Made by a program: the position numbers and the translations under genes. The notes beneath the pieces are model-generated. The model was not told where the DNA came from, did no database searches, and saw nothing but the letters and a program-made list of their open reading frames with translations. A DNA stretch of 64,000 bases. Source: Glaciihabitans sp. INWT7 (GTDB taxonomy: Bacteria; Actinomycetota; Actinomycetes; Actinomycetales; Microbacteriaceae). Positions 57,152 through 64,000 of the stretch are shown here, one piece after another. Every line of letters begins with the position of its first letter. Positions within the stretch are counted from its first letter, which is position 1. Location of the stretch: NCBI RefSeq assembly GCF_014217685.1, contig NZ_CP043654.1:84840-148839 (forward strand), in the 5' to 3' direction.

Positions 57152-59559
57152 CGGTCCGTCTCCGTTGCTCCGGCGAACTTCTGGATGTACGAGTACGACT
57201 CCATGATGGATTCGAAGTTCGACAGCTTCACGGTGAAGGGAGGCTGGCGGACGCTGTTGACCCGGGTGCGGACGATCGCTTCGTATCGGGGGAGGTTCGC
57301 GACATCCGCGGTGGTCCAGACGCTTCCGTCGGCGGTGAGGTCGGCGACGATCTGAGACATGACGGCGGGGACATCCTGCGTGTACGCGAAGATCGTGCCG
57401 AACCCGAGGACCGACTCGCGCACCTGGGCGGTCAGCTGGCTGGACCTTTGGGTGGCGAAGACGGGGATGACGCCGAAGCTGCGGCCTTTGTCTTTCAGCC
57501 ATTCGATGACGTCGGATGAGGACCCGGCGATCTCGCTGAGCTCGTCAGCGAAGATGGAGACGGTTCGCTTCTCCTCAGACCAGGTGGAGCAGTTGCGCTG
57601 GATGGCCTCGTACAGGGAGTACATCAGCAGTCCGGACATGTCGTTTTTGAGCTGCCCGTCGACCTGCTGGCCGGAGGCGGAGGATCCGACGTTGACGATG
57701 ACGCCCCAGTGGTTTTGAAGGACGTCGTCCCAGCTGACCCGGGTGGGTCGCGCCCACCAGCTTTCAGCGATGAGGAGTGCGCCGGCTTTGTTCCGCGGCG
57801 CTTCGGTGGCGGACTTCCGCTGCGCGGGGGTGACCCCGGCGCCGAACAGTGTCGAGAGCTCCTGGGCTGCGACACCGAGATCGTCGGCGTCGGTCGCTTT
57901 GACTCGGGCGGCTTCGGAAAGGATGGCGCTGCCGAGCGCGACTGCCGCTTCGTCCCCGATACCGCCGAGGAGGATGTTGGCGTAGTAGAACGGTGACGCG
58001 TCCGCTCGAAGTCCGTTGACCTGCGCGGTGATCGACGCGTTGACGGATAGGGCACCGGTGAAGACACGGGTGAGCATGTTGAAGGAATGCGCTCCGATGG
58101 ACTCGACACCCCAGACGTACTTCATGGCGTTGACGATCGAACGGGCTTGCTGCTGCAGCGTGCCGGTGCGAGGGAACATGTCGATCGCTGGGGTGTTCAG
58201 GTCGGTGAGGTCGGCCAGGCCGACGGAGTCCTGAACCTTTGTGGCCAGACGCTGGTAGGTGGCGGCACCCTCACCTTTCGTCTCCAAGGCGATGACGGCG
58301 TTGCGCGTGCCGGGGAACCCGTCGATGCCGGACGGGTTCGACCGCTCCATGCAGGACCAGCTCCACAGGTTCCGGAGGGCGACCGACTTTCCTGATCCGG
58401 GAACGCCGAAGAAGGCGACGCCCTGCCAGAGGTCTTTCGCAGAGAGGGCAACCCATTTGTCGGCGGACGTGCCGATGCGCGGGCCGATGATGCTGTTCAT
58501 GGACGCCGGCGCTTCACGGACCATGGTGGACATCTCCCCGGACGCGTTTCCGGAATGCGGTGCGACGAGGCTGACGGGGATCTCCTGACCGACCAGGAAG
58601 GCCCGGCGCTGGAACGCGTACCCGCCTCCTTTCGCTTTGGTGATGGATCCGTTCTCGTTCTTCTTCTCCTTCACCGGCTTCGACGGCGGGATGATCAGCG
58701 GTCGTGACACGGGAAGGCGGTGGTGGGCAAGACCCGCTCGGAGGCGGTCGTGAGCTCCGTGGATCTTTCCGATGAGGGTCAGCACCCCGAGCGCGGCGGC
58801 AAGTCCGCCGGCGGCGAAAGCCGCCACTGGCGCGAGTGCCGGCAGCTGCTGGGTGCCGACGACGTTCATCAGGACCCCGGCGGCGATCAGGGAGGGCGCG
58901 GCGACGAAGAAGCCGGCGCTGTCGCGGGCGCGCGACGTTGTCTCGAATCGTGTGGCCATGTCGAACCCGGGCATGGCGGCACCGGCCTCGCGGAGCAGCT
59001 GGCCAGCTTCATCGGCCGTACTGGCTCCCGCGTAGAAGGTCGCAACGAGCGAGTCGGAACGCCGGGAGTGATACTGCGGGTTCACGGTGTTCATCTGGGA
59101 TTCGAGCCAGGTCAGCTGCCACCGGCGTTCACGCTGCGTCGGAGTGCGAAGAGCCACCGCAACCCATTGGCCGGGACGCATAGAGATGGCGAGGGCCCGG
59201 GAGACCGCGGCGGCGTCTGTGCCGGACTGGGTGTCGCGGGAGACGAGAGTGGGCATCCGTTCTGTCCGAAGCCAGGCGACGGATGCTGCATCGTCGAGTT
59301 CCGGAAGGGTGTCCACTTCGTCGGCTCGGGCGGCGACTGCGTGAGCGAGATGCAGGGCGGACTGCCGCGCGTTCGGGGACTCCGGGGTGAGCATGTAGTG
59401 GGCGAGGCCCGAGTCGACTCGGGTGGTCAGCAGGATCGTTCCCGGGGCGACCGAGGAGGCGAAAACACCGGCGGCGGTGATGAACGTCATCGGGTTCGGG
59501 TCGAGGTTTCCGGATCGTGTGAGCTTCCACGCGGTCATCGGTTTCGCTGGTCTGCTCAT
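57148..59559 (-). CDS. TraG/VirD4-like conjugal transfer ATPase
   Basis: 803 aa. Two membrane segments at about residues 213-262 (FFVAAPSLIAAGVLMNVVGT, APVAAFAAGGLAAALGVLTL). Walker A AFFGVPGSGKSVALRNLWSW (~386), Walker B RTVSIFADELSEIAGSS (~671), then GRSFGVIPVFATQRSSQLTA. The type IV coupling proteins carry DNA to the mating channel. The relaxation protein and a membrane protein follow in the same overlapping operon. It starts 14 bases after a leader element. Confidence 0.84.
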   Translation of the reverse strand: MSRPAKPMTAWKLTRSGNLDPNPMTFITAAGVFASSVAPGTILLTTRVDSGLAHYMLTPESPNARQSALHLAHAVAARADEVDTLPELDDAASVAWLRTERMPTLVSRDTQSGTDAAAVSRALAISMRPGQWVAVALRTPTQRERRWQLTWLESQMNTVNPQYHSRRSDSLVATFYAGASTADEAGQLLREAGAAMPGFDMATRFETTSRARDSAGFFVAAPSLIAAGVLMNVVGTQQLPALAPVAAFAAGGLAAALGVLTLIGKIHGAHDRLRAGLAHHRLPVSRPLIIPPSKPVKEKKNENGSITKAKGGGYAFQRRAFLVGQEIPVSLVAPHSGNASGEMSTMVREAPASMNSIIGPRIGTSADKWVALSAKDLWQGVAFFGVPGSGKSVALRNLWSWSCMERSNPSGIDGFPGTRNAVIALETKGEGAATYQRLATKVQDSVGLADLTDLNTPAIDMFPRTGTLQQQARSIVNAMKYVWGVESIGAHSFNMLTRVFTGALSVNASITAQVNGLRADASPFYYANILLGGIGDEAAVALGSAILSEAARVKATDADDLGVAAQELSTLFGAGVTPAQRKSATEAPRNKAGALLIAESWWARPTRVSWDDVLQNHWGVIVNVGSSASGQQVDGQLKNDMSGLLMYSLYEAIQRNCSTWSEEKRTVSIFADELSEIAGSSSDVIEWLKDKGRSFGVIPVFATQRSSQLTAQVRESVLGFGTIFAYTQDVPAVMSQIVADLTADGSVWTTADVANLPRYEAIVRTRVNSVRQPPFTVKLSNFESIMESYSYIQKFAGATETDR

Positions 59560-59566
59560 ACTTGTA

Positions 59567-59577
59567 AGTCATGCGGC
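59567..59577 (-). promoter_or_regulatory. Short leader element GCCGCATGACT
   Basis: Before the TraG-like operon; the gene ATG is 13 bases after the motif ATG. One base differs from the usual element; no early stop. Confidence 0.5.
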
Positions 59578-59658
59578 GAAGGGGTGCGCGTTCCGGGCGA
59601 TTGTCGGGTTCCGAGGTCCAGGAATTGAGGCGTCGGTCGGAGCGTCTATGCTCTGGCC

Positions 59659-60132
59659 ATGGCACTCGAGCTCACCGCGGCGATGATGGCCGAATTGGTG
59701 ACGGAGATGGCTGATGACCCCGCGCCGCGAAGCGGGACGGAAGCATACGAATGGGTCAAGTTCCTGCTGCACGGTGCCGGGCAGACAACGTGCCCGATCT
59801 GCCTCACCGAAATCGATCTGGCCCGGAAGTTCCCTCACCCGGCAAGCGTTGAGCTCGACCACATCCTGCCGTCCGCGCGAGGCGGCCGCCACACGGTCGG
59901 CAACCTGCAACTCGCGCACAAATACTGCAACGGCAGCAAGTGCGACGAACGCGCCATCGGGTACCCGTCAGTCGAGCAGGCGGCGTTCTTCCTCGGGCGG
60001 CGGACACGAGAGGTAGACGAGCCAGGATGGATGGCCCCAGCGCTCGGCCCTGCCGACCCAGCGTCCGGGCCGACGATCGCGCAGCTGAGAGCCGCGTTCA
60101 AGCGGGACTTCCCCGACTTCCAACCCTCGTGA
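59659..60132 (+). CDS. HNH endonuclease
   Basis: 157 aa. Zinc-finger CPICLTE (~residues 39-45), ELDHILPSARGG (His of the HNH), NLQLAHKYCNGSKC (Asn, His and Cys pair) form a complete HNH site with two CxxC-type zinc knuckles. N-terminus is a helix of ~35 residues, C-terminus proline-rich. An ATG 11 bases before the start lies in the same spacing as the 4-codon ORFs (no stop here). Isolated plus-strand gene; could be homing, restriction or a resident of the element. Confidence 0.85.
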   Translation: MALELTAAMMAELVTEMADDPAPRSGTEAYEWVKFLLHGAGQTTCPICLTEIDLARKFPHPASVELDHILPSARGGRHTVGNLQLAHKYCNGSKCDERAIGYPSVEQAAFFLGRRTREVDEPGWMAPALGPADPASGPTIAQLRAAFKRDFPDFQPS

Positions 60133-60456
60133 CCGGCGTCCTCCGAAAGCGTTGAACGGCTACCTACCGCTGGAGCAGAACACGAAGAATCTGCACGGTG
60201 AACATTTCGATGAGCGCAAGGATCGGCAGCGACGCGAAAGCACCGGTCGCCATAAGCAGGATCCTTCCTGACCTCACGAACACCCACGTCGCTTCCCGCA
60301 TGTGCGCAGGCCGGGCCGAGGCGCGAATCGACAGATGCGCCGGCCAGTTGTCGCTGACCCCGCCGGCGACGAGGAGGAGATTCCCGACGATCATGCTGAG
60401 GGTGGGGAGGAGCGGATGCCATGCACCTGGAGCGCGCATATCGGAAAGCAGTAGCG

Positions 60457-60459
60457 AGC
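60457..60459. repeat. Left 3-bp target-site duplication (AGC)
   Basis: Identical AGC flanks the IS at 61712-61714. Confidence 0.75.
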
Positions 60460-60525
60460 GGGACTGCCCCCGGTTTGGTTGACTCTTGACCTGTGGAGAT
60501 TCGTCTCCGCTGGAAGGATGTCACC

Positions 60526-60810
60526 ATGCCCAAGCCCTACCCGCCCGAGTTCCGCCGCGATGTTGTCGCGGTCGCTCGCAAGCACGAAGCCCCGCTGAAC
60601 CAGATCGCGAAGGACTTCGGAATTTCGGAGTCGTGTCTGGCGTACTGGCTGAAGAAAGCCGACGTCGAAGAGGGGGTGAAGCCTGGCGTGACGGAGAAGG
60701 AGTCGGCTGAGCTGCGGGAGGCGCGGAAACGGATCCGGCTGCTGGAGCAGGAAGCCGAGGTAATGCGCCGCGCCGTCGCCTACCTCTCCCGGGATGTCAA
60801 CCCAAAATGA
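60526..60810 (+). CDS. IS3-family transposase OrfA
   Basis: 94 aa; MPKPYPPEFRRDVVAVARKH with GGAAGG eight bases upstream. HTH of the transposase_8 type (PLNQIAKDFGISESCLAYWL) and a leucine-zipper helix (ELREARKRIRLLEQEAEVMR). OrfA binds the element ends. Its stop overlaps the OrfB start (ATGA after CCCAAAA), a site where -1 slippage would give the OrfAB fusion. Confidence 0.9.
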   Translation: MPKPYPPEFRRDVVAVARKHEAPLNQIAKDFGISESCLAYWLKKADVEEGVKPGVTEKESAELREARKRIRLLEQEAEVMRRAVAYLSRDVNPK

Positions 60811-61670
60811 TGTACCCGCTGGTCCGCGAACTGGCCGTCGACGGAGTCCCCGTCACGGTGACCTGCCGGGTATTGCGCTTCTCCAAACAAGCCTTCTATC
60901 AGTGGCTCCGAAACCCCGTCTCGCAACGTGATTGGGACGACGCTCACCTGACCAACGCGGCGTGGGACGCCCACCGGGACGACCCCGCGTTCGGCTACCG
61001 GTTCATCAGCGACGAACTCAACCAGGCTGGCCTGAAGGCGGGCGAGAACCGGGTTTGGCGGCTCTGCTCCCAGCAGCGGCTCTGGTCCGTGTTCGCGAAG
61101 AAACGCGGCCTGAGGGGCAAAGCCGGCCCGCCCGTGCATGACGACCATGTCCAGCGGAACTTCACCGCGACACGCCCTAACCAGCTGTGGTTGACGGACA
61201 TCACCGAGCATCGCACCGACGAAGGCAAAATCTACCTCTGCGCGATCAAGGACGTGTGGTCGAACAAGATCGTCGGCTACTCCATCGACTCCCGAATGAA
61301 AGCATCCCTGGCGGTCGCTGCGGCCCGCAACGCAATCGGGCAACGCGACATCGCCGGCACGATTCTGCACTCCGACCGCGGCTCTCAATTCCGCTCCAAC
61401 GCCTTCGTGCGGGTGTTGAAGAACAACGCCATCACCGGGTCGATGGGCCGCGTCGGCGCATGCGGCGACAACGCCGCGATGGAGTCCTTCTTCGCCCTCC
61501 TGCAAAAGAACGTCCTCGACCGGCAACGATGGGCCACGAGGGAAGAGCTACGCCTCGCGATCGTGGTCTGGATCGAGCGAACCTACCATCGCAAGCGTCG
61601 GCAACGCCGCCTCGGCAAACTCACCCCGATCGAGTTTGAGACAATAAACATGGCCCTCAACGCCGCGTGA
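60807..61670 (+). CDS. IS3-family transposase OrfB (DDE integrase)
   Basis: 287 aa. DDE residues are visible: first D in WLTDITEH, second in ILHSDRGSQFRSN, Glu in NAAMESFFALLQKN, with the following K/R. HTH_21 region (DDPAFGYRFISDELNQAG) precedes. All catalytic parts are intact, so the element may still be active. Confidence 0.92.
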   Translation: MMYPLVRELAVDGVPVTVTCRVLRFSKQAFYQWLRNPVSQRDWDDAHLTNAAWDAHRDDPAFGYRFISDELNQAGLKAGENRVWRLCSQQRLWSVFAKKRGLRGKAGPPVHDDHVQRNFTATRPNQLWLTDITEHRTDEGKIYLCAIKDVWSNKIVGYSIDSRMKASLAVAAARNAIGQRDIAGTILHSDRGSQFRSNAFVRVLKNNAITGSMGRVGACGDNAAMESFFALLQKNVLDRQRWATREELRLAIVVWIERTYHRKRRQRRLGKLTPIEFETINMALNAA

Positions 61671-61711
61671 AACCACTAACCCACCGAGTCAACTGAACTC
61701 GGGGCAGTCCC

Positions 61712-61714
61712 AGC
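61712..61714. repeat. Right 3-bp target-site duplication (AGC)
   Basis: Pairs with AGC at 60457-60459; removing one copy and the IS restores the membrane-protein frame. Confidence 0.75.
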
Positions 61715-61924
61715 CGATGTACACCGAGACCAGGGCGACGCCTGTGCCCAGCAGCCGCAGCTGCGCGACGGTCAGCGGCGGCCGAGGTTGCGGTTTCGGA
61801 TCGGAGGCCAGGTCGTACGCTCGGTCATTCAGCATGTCCGCTCGGCGGGTGGGCTCGGTCGGGTAAATGACGGGCCGGCTGGCAGCCATAACCTCATCGA
61901 GCGCACCGCCAGCAGTCGTTTCGG

Positions 61925-62335
61925 TCACAGGTTGATCAGTCCGGCCCAGAGGATCAGAACCAGTCCGATCAGGGCGGTAGTGACGCCCACCGCCCAGAGG
62001 CAGACGAACGCGAGAGTGGAGGTCGCGACGATGAGATCCCGGCGCGGGTGATTGCCGGAAAGGTCCCACGCGCCGTTGCACACCTCGAACCAGAACCAGG
62101 ATGTGATCCGGGTGACGAATGCGACAGCGCCGGTGACGATCAGAGCGAAAACGACGTTGTTCACCGTGCGGCTGAGCGCTGTTCCGAACATGGCCACAGT
62201 CCAGGAAGACAGTGCGACGAACCCGGCAACGGACTGCACCCGGCGTACGGTGTTCTTTGATCGAGATGACCGCAGCATGGCGATGCTCGTGCTCGGATTC
62301 CTGTCGCCGGCCGGGGCCTCTGGTGTGTCGTTCAT
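61925..62335 (-). CDS. Four-segment membrane protein
   Basis: 136 aa from ATG 62335 (MNDTPEAPAG). Hydrophobic segments at about residues 35-55, 60-85, 105-125 and a last one to the C-terminus (VATSTLAFVCLWAVGVTTAL IGLVLILWAGLINL). Charged loop DLSGNHPRRDL between. It overlaps the IS-split gene by GTGA, so both were one operon. No family recognised. Begins 13 bases after the ATG of a leader element. Confidence 0.68.
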   Translation of the reverse strand: MNDTPEAPAGDRNPSTSIAMLRSSRSKNTVRRVQSVAGFVALSSWTVAMFGTALSRTVNNVVFALIVTGAVAFVTRITSWFWFEVCNGAWDLSGNHPRRDLIVATSTLAFVCLWAVGVTTALIGLVLILWAGLINL

Positions 62336-62339
62336 GCCT

Positions 62340-62353
62340 TCAAGACATGCGGC
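62340..62353 (-). promoter_or_regulatory. Short leader element with 2-codon ORF (MS-stop)
   Basis: GCCGCATGTCT at 62343-62353; ATG TCT TGA (62340-62348), followed by AAGGC and the gene ATG, a minimal ORF in front of the membrane gene operon. Confidence 0.55.
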
Positions 62354-62906
62354 GCATCCGTGATCGAGCCGGCGCCTCGAGCAGCGCGCGTCGCACGCCG
62401 TCGTCGGCTCGGCACACTGCCGCTCGATCAAACCCCAAACGCCAGCAGGGAAAGGGAAAGGACGCGCGCATCTATGTTGCGGCGCAACTGCAACCGCGCA
62501 CAAAACACGCGTTCCATCTCGAATCATGCCGATTTTCGTCGCCGTTTTTGCGCGAGCCCTGAGATTCGCCCGGAACGCGTTCAGCCCAAAGCGCCCGGTC
62601 CACTGCCATAAAGCGACTACGCCCCTTCCCTAATGCCAGCGTCCCTTCTCCGCTCCGTTGCACTCCGAGTCGAACTTTCCGGTTCCCGGAAAGCTGCGGT
62701 GCTCCGTCTGAACGCTGGCGCGTCCTTCCGAATCCCGTGCCATCGCCTCACCGGTTCGCCGATGTCACCTCCGTTCCGGAGGCTGGGTGCCGGTCTGCCG
62801 TGTGCAGCCCGGGTGCTGGGAAGCCGCTGTGGCGTCTTCTGCGCAGGGCATCGCTCACCGCTGCGCGTTGAACAATGGGAACTGCATCAGCTGCGCTGAC
62901 AACACA

Positions 62907-63059
62907 CCCCTGCCGGGGGCCTCACGCCGGGGGACTTCGTGACGCAACGCACCTGATGCCCGGCACCGGATCGCCACCCGATTCGCCCGACGTCCCGTCC
63001 CCCGCAGGAACAGCCCCGACCCGCACATCTTCAGCAGGCGTGAGGCCCCCGGCAGGGGA
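62907..63059. repeat. 22-bp perfect inverted repeat, 109 bp apart
   Basis: CCCCTGCCGGGGGCCTCACG (62907-62926, extending to 62928) is the exact complement of 63038-63059. A shorter direct copy of the right arm (GAGGCCCCCGGCAGGG) lies at 63295-63310. Confidence 0.75.
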
Positions 63060-63491
63060 GCGTCTGTGGTGTGAACCGGAACGAATCCCGCCCAGCCGGC
63101 CGTCCCGTTCTTCGTTACGGAAGAGCAGAGCGCTGCCGAACTTCTGCACCACGCCCAGCCGTCGACAAGCAACCGGAACGCCAACCGCCCCGACAGGCGC
63201 ACCGGTAAGCGCAGAGACCGATTCGGCAGACGCACCGACGGACGGACCGGGCACCAGGCACAGACAGCACGCCGTCCGAAACCCCACCATGCGAGAGGCC
63301 CCCGGCAGGGCAGCGACGACGGAGTCGGCGCGTGAAGGAAACCGTGAAGACATGCGATCCGGCAGGCACGCAGTTCGTACAGGCATCCGCACCGACAGAC
63401 GCTCAGACGGACACGGCATTTCGAACCGTCGGACGTCAGGGCGTGCGGACAGACGGACGCAGGTGAGCGGGAGATGAGACCAGCGGGAGGA

Positions 63492-63744
63492 GGGCGCGCC
63501 AGCGCCCGGTAGGAACAGCGTTTCGAGCGCGGCCACGCGCGGATGGAGATGTGTAGCCGGCGCGCCAGCGCCGGCGGTGTCACGGTCGCCGAAGGCGGCT
63601 GAGTTCTATGGCGGACAGTTGCGTTGTCGAGGTGGTGGCGGAGGGCAGTCACGTTCAGAGCAGCCGAGATGGTCTTCGAAGAGTGGTCGACGTCATGGGT
63701 TTCCGAAGAGGTGTTCATGTTGGGTGGAGGGCGCGCCAGCGCCC
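63492..63744. repeat. Three GGCGCGCCAGCGCC hairpins
   Basis: GGGCGCGCCAGCGCCC at 63492-63507 and 63729-63744, and GCCGGCGCGCCAGCGCCGGC at 63556-63575. Each is a 6-8 bp GC stem around GCCA, all in the same orientation. Confidence 0.7.
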
Positions 63745-64000
63745 GACCTCTTTACCTCTCGAAAGACTCAGGTCACTCGCCGCCGTTGGGCTCCTTTTTC
63801 GGCCAGCTCGCCCAGGTCACGGCGACCGCCGCGCTCCCACTTCGTGCTCGCAGTTTTCGGCGCTTCGCTTCTGGTGGTGCGCGTCCGGCGACCGCCGCGA
63901 GCATCGGGGCGAGCGCGGTGCCGCGCATGGTTTCTGTACAAGCACCAGCGGCGAGATAAGCTCACGCTCGGGGTAGACAACACATTCTTCAGGGGAACAC

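Larger units (their letters stand above)
60460..61711 (+). mobile_element. IS3-family insertion sequence, complete (1252 bp)
   Basis: Ends are GGGACTGCCCC...TTGACTC on the left (60460-60485) and its near-complement GAGTCAACTG...GGGGCAGTCCC on the right (61686-61711), imperfect inverted repeats of 26 bp. AGC is duplicated on both sides (60457-60459 and 61712-61714). Two overlapping transposase frames. Size, ends and 3-bp target duplication fit IS3 family members. Confidence 0.9.
60164..61928 (-). pseudogene. Membrane protein gene interrupted by IS3-family element
   Basis: Removing 60460-61711 and one copy of the AGC duplication joins two pieces in frame. Right part: GTG 61928 (TETTAGGALDEVMAASRP...) to GVALVSVYIG; left part: SLLLSDMRAPGAWHPLLPTL to LRVLLQR with stop at 60164. 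Together about 170 aa with three or four membrane segments. The right part is coupled to the upstream membrane gene (GTGA). As it stands the frame ends inside the element (DCPEFS). Confidence 0.8.
62354..64000. other. Right-end region, no convincing gene
   Basis: Open frames here are Arg/Pro-rich shadows with poor codon bias and no ribosome-binding sites. The region contains a 22-bp inverted repeat, a third partial copy of it, and three GGCGCGCCAGCGCC hairpins (listed separately). It could be a plasmid end or transfer-origin-like area; nothing more is supported. Confidence 0.5.

Noticed and set aside
62855..63718. 287-aa minus-strand and other long frames at the right end
   Set aside because: Overlap inverted repeats, rich in Arg/Pro/Ser, no motif or start signal.
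63768..63983. Possible C-terminus rich in Lys/Arg (ending EKGAQRRRVT)
   Set aside because: Only ~70 codons, no start, and two other frames look equally coding-like; not enough evidence.
1..64000. tRNA, rRNA or known riboswitches
   Set aside because: No cloverleaf, rRNA core or recognisable riboswitch sequence was seen on reading both strands by eye; short or divergent cases could be missed.

Overview
The window is high-GC actinobacterial DNA. The G/C-rich third codon positions, frequent GTG/TTG starts and ATGA/GTGA gene overlaps fit a Microbacteriaceae- or Micrococcaceae-like host; that assignment is inference. It reads as most of the backbone of a large, probably conjugative plasmid. It has a RepA-type initiator beside an iteron origin with a DnaA box, a ParA/ribbon-helix-helix partition pair with a six-copy upstream repeat array, tandem tyrosine recombinases and three large DNA-pump-type ATPases. 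There are no rRNA, tRNA or core metabolic genes.

Layout. 1-2.3 kb: end of an unknown gene and two overlapping tyrosine recombinases, one catalytic and one degenerate. 3.2-7.6 kb: origin iterons, ribbon-helix-helix protein + rep, partition genes, parS-like repeats. 7.7-8.8 kb: two small tagged proteins. 8.8-19.1 kb: a type IV pilus/type II secretion-like cluster (PilB, PilT and PilC homologues, a short prepilin peptidase, a major pilin, large pilin-like surface proteins including an RCC1 propeller). 19.2-37 kb: accessory genes, including a HAD protein, a PLD-like nuclease, an FtsK-like ATPase, an RNA ligase, a thioredoxin reductase, a leucine-rich-like (BspA/DUF285) pilin and most members of an N-terminally tagged protein family. 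36.9-37.2 kb: a cluster of GTTACC/GGTAAC repeats. 38-43.9 kb, mainly plus strand: a Cas4/RecB-like nuclease, SRAP protein, membrane proteins and an M23 peptidase. 43.9-59.6 kb, minus strand: an RCC1 pilin, a 1509-aa FtsK ATPase fused to a HAD domain, a NERD nuclease-like gene, a triple-repeat pilin, and a replication-relaxation protein with a TraG/VirD4-like ATPase. 59.7-62.3 kb: an HNH nuclease and a membrane gene split by a complete IS3-family element with a 3-bp target duplication. 62.4-64 kb: no convincing gene, but several inverted repeats.

Three signals cut across this map. (1) Nine otherwise dissimilar proteins share an N-terminal tag (HPR-x3-G-x-F-x-D/E/N-K-x-Q-S/T-x-P-E-x2-L). (2) Eight of these nine genes carry the 12-mer GCCRCACACNTA upstream, in seven cases 6-7 nt before the ATG. 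(3) Many other transcription units begin with the related element GCCGCATGTCT (or GCCGCGCATG), whose ATG opens a very short ORF, often exactly four codons plus stop and sometimes overlapping the real start codon. Together these suggest a plasmid-wide expression scheme plus a family of modular, tagged cargo proteins. Three further genes share one pilin N-terminus joined to three unrelated surface domains (BspA-like, RCC1, triple repeat), which looks like a set of alternative pilus tips.
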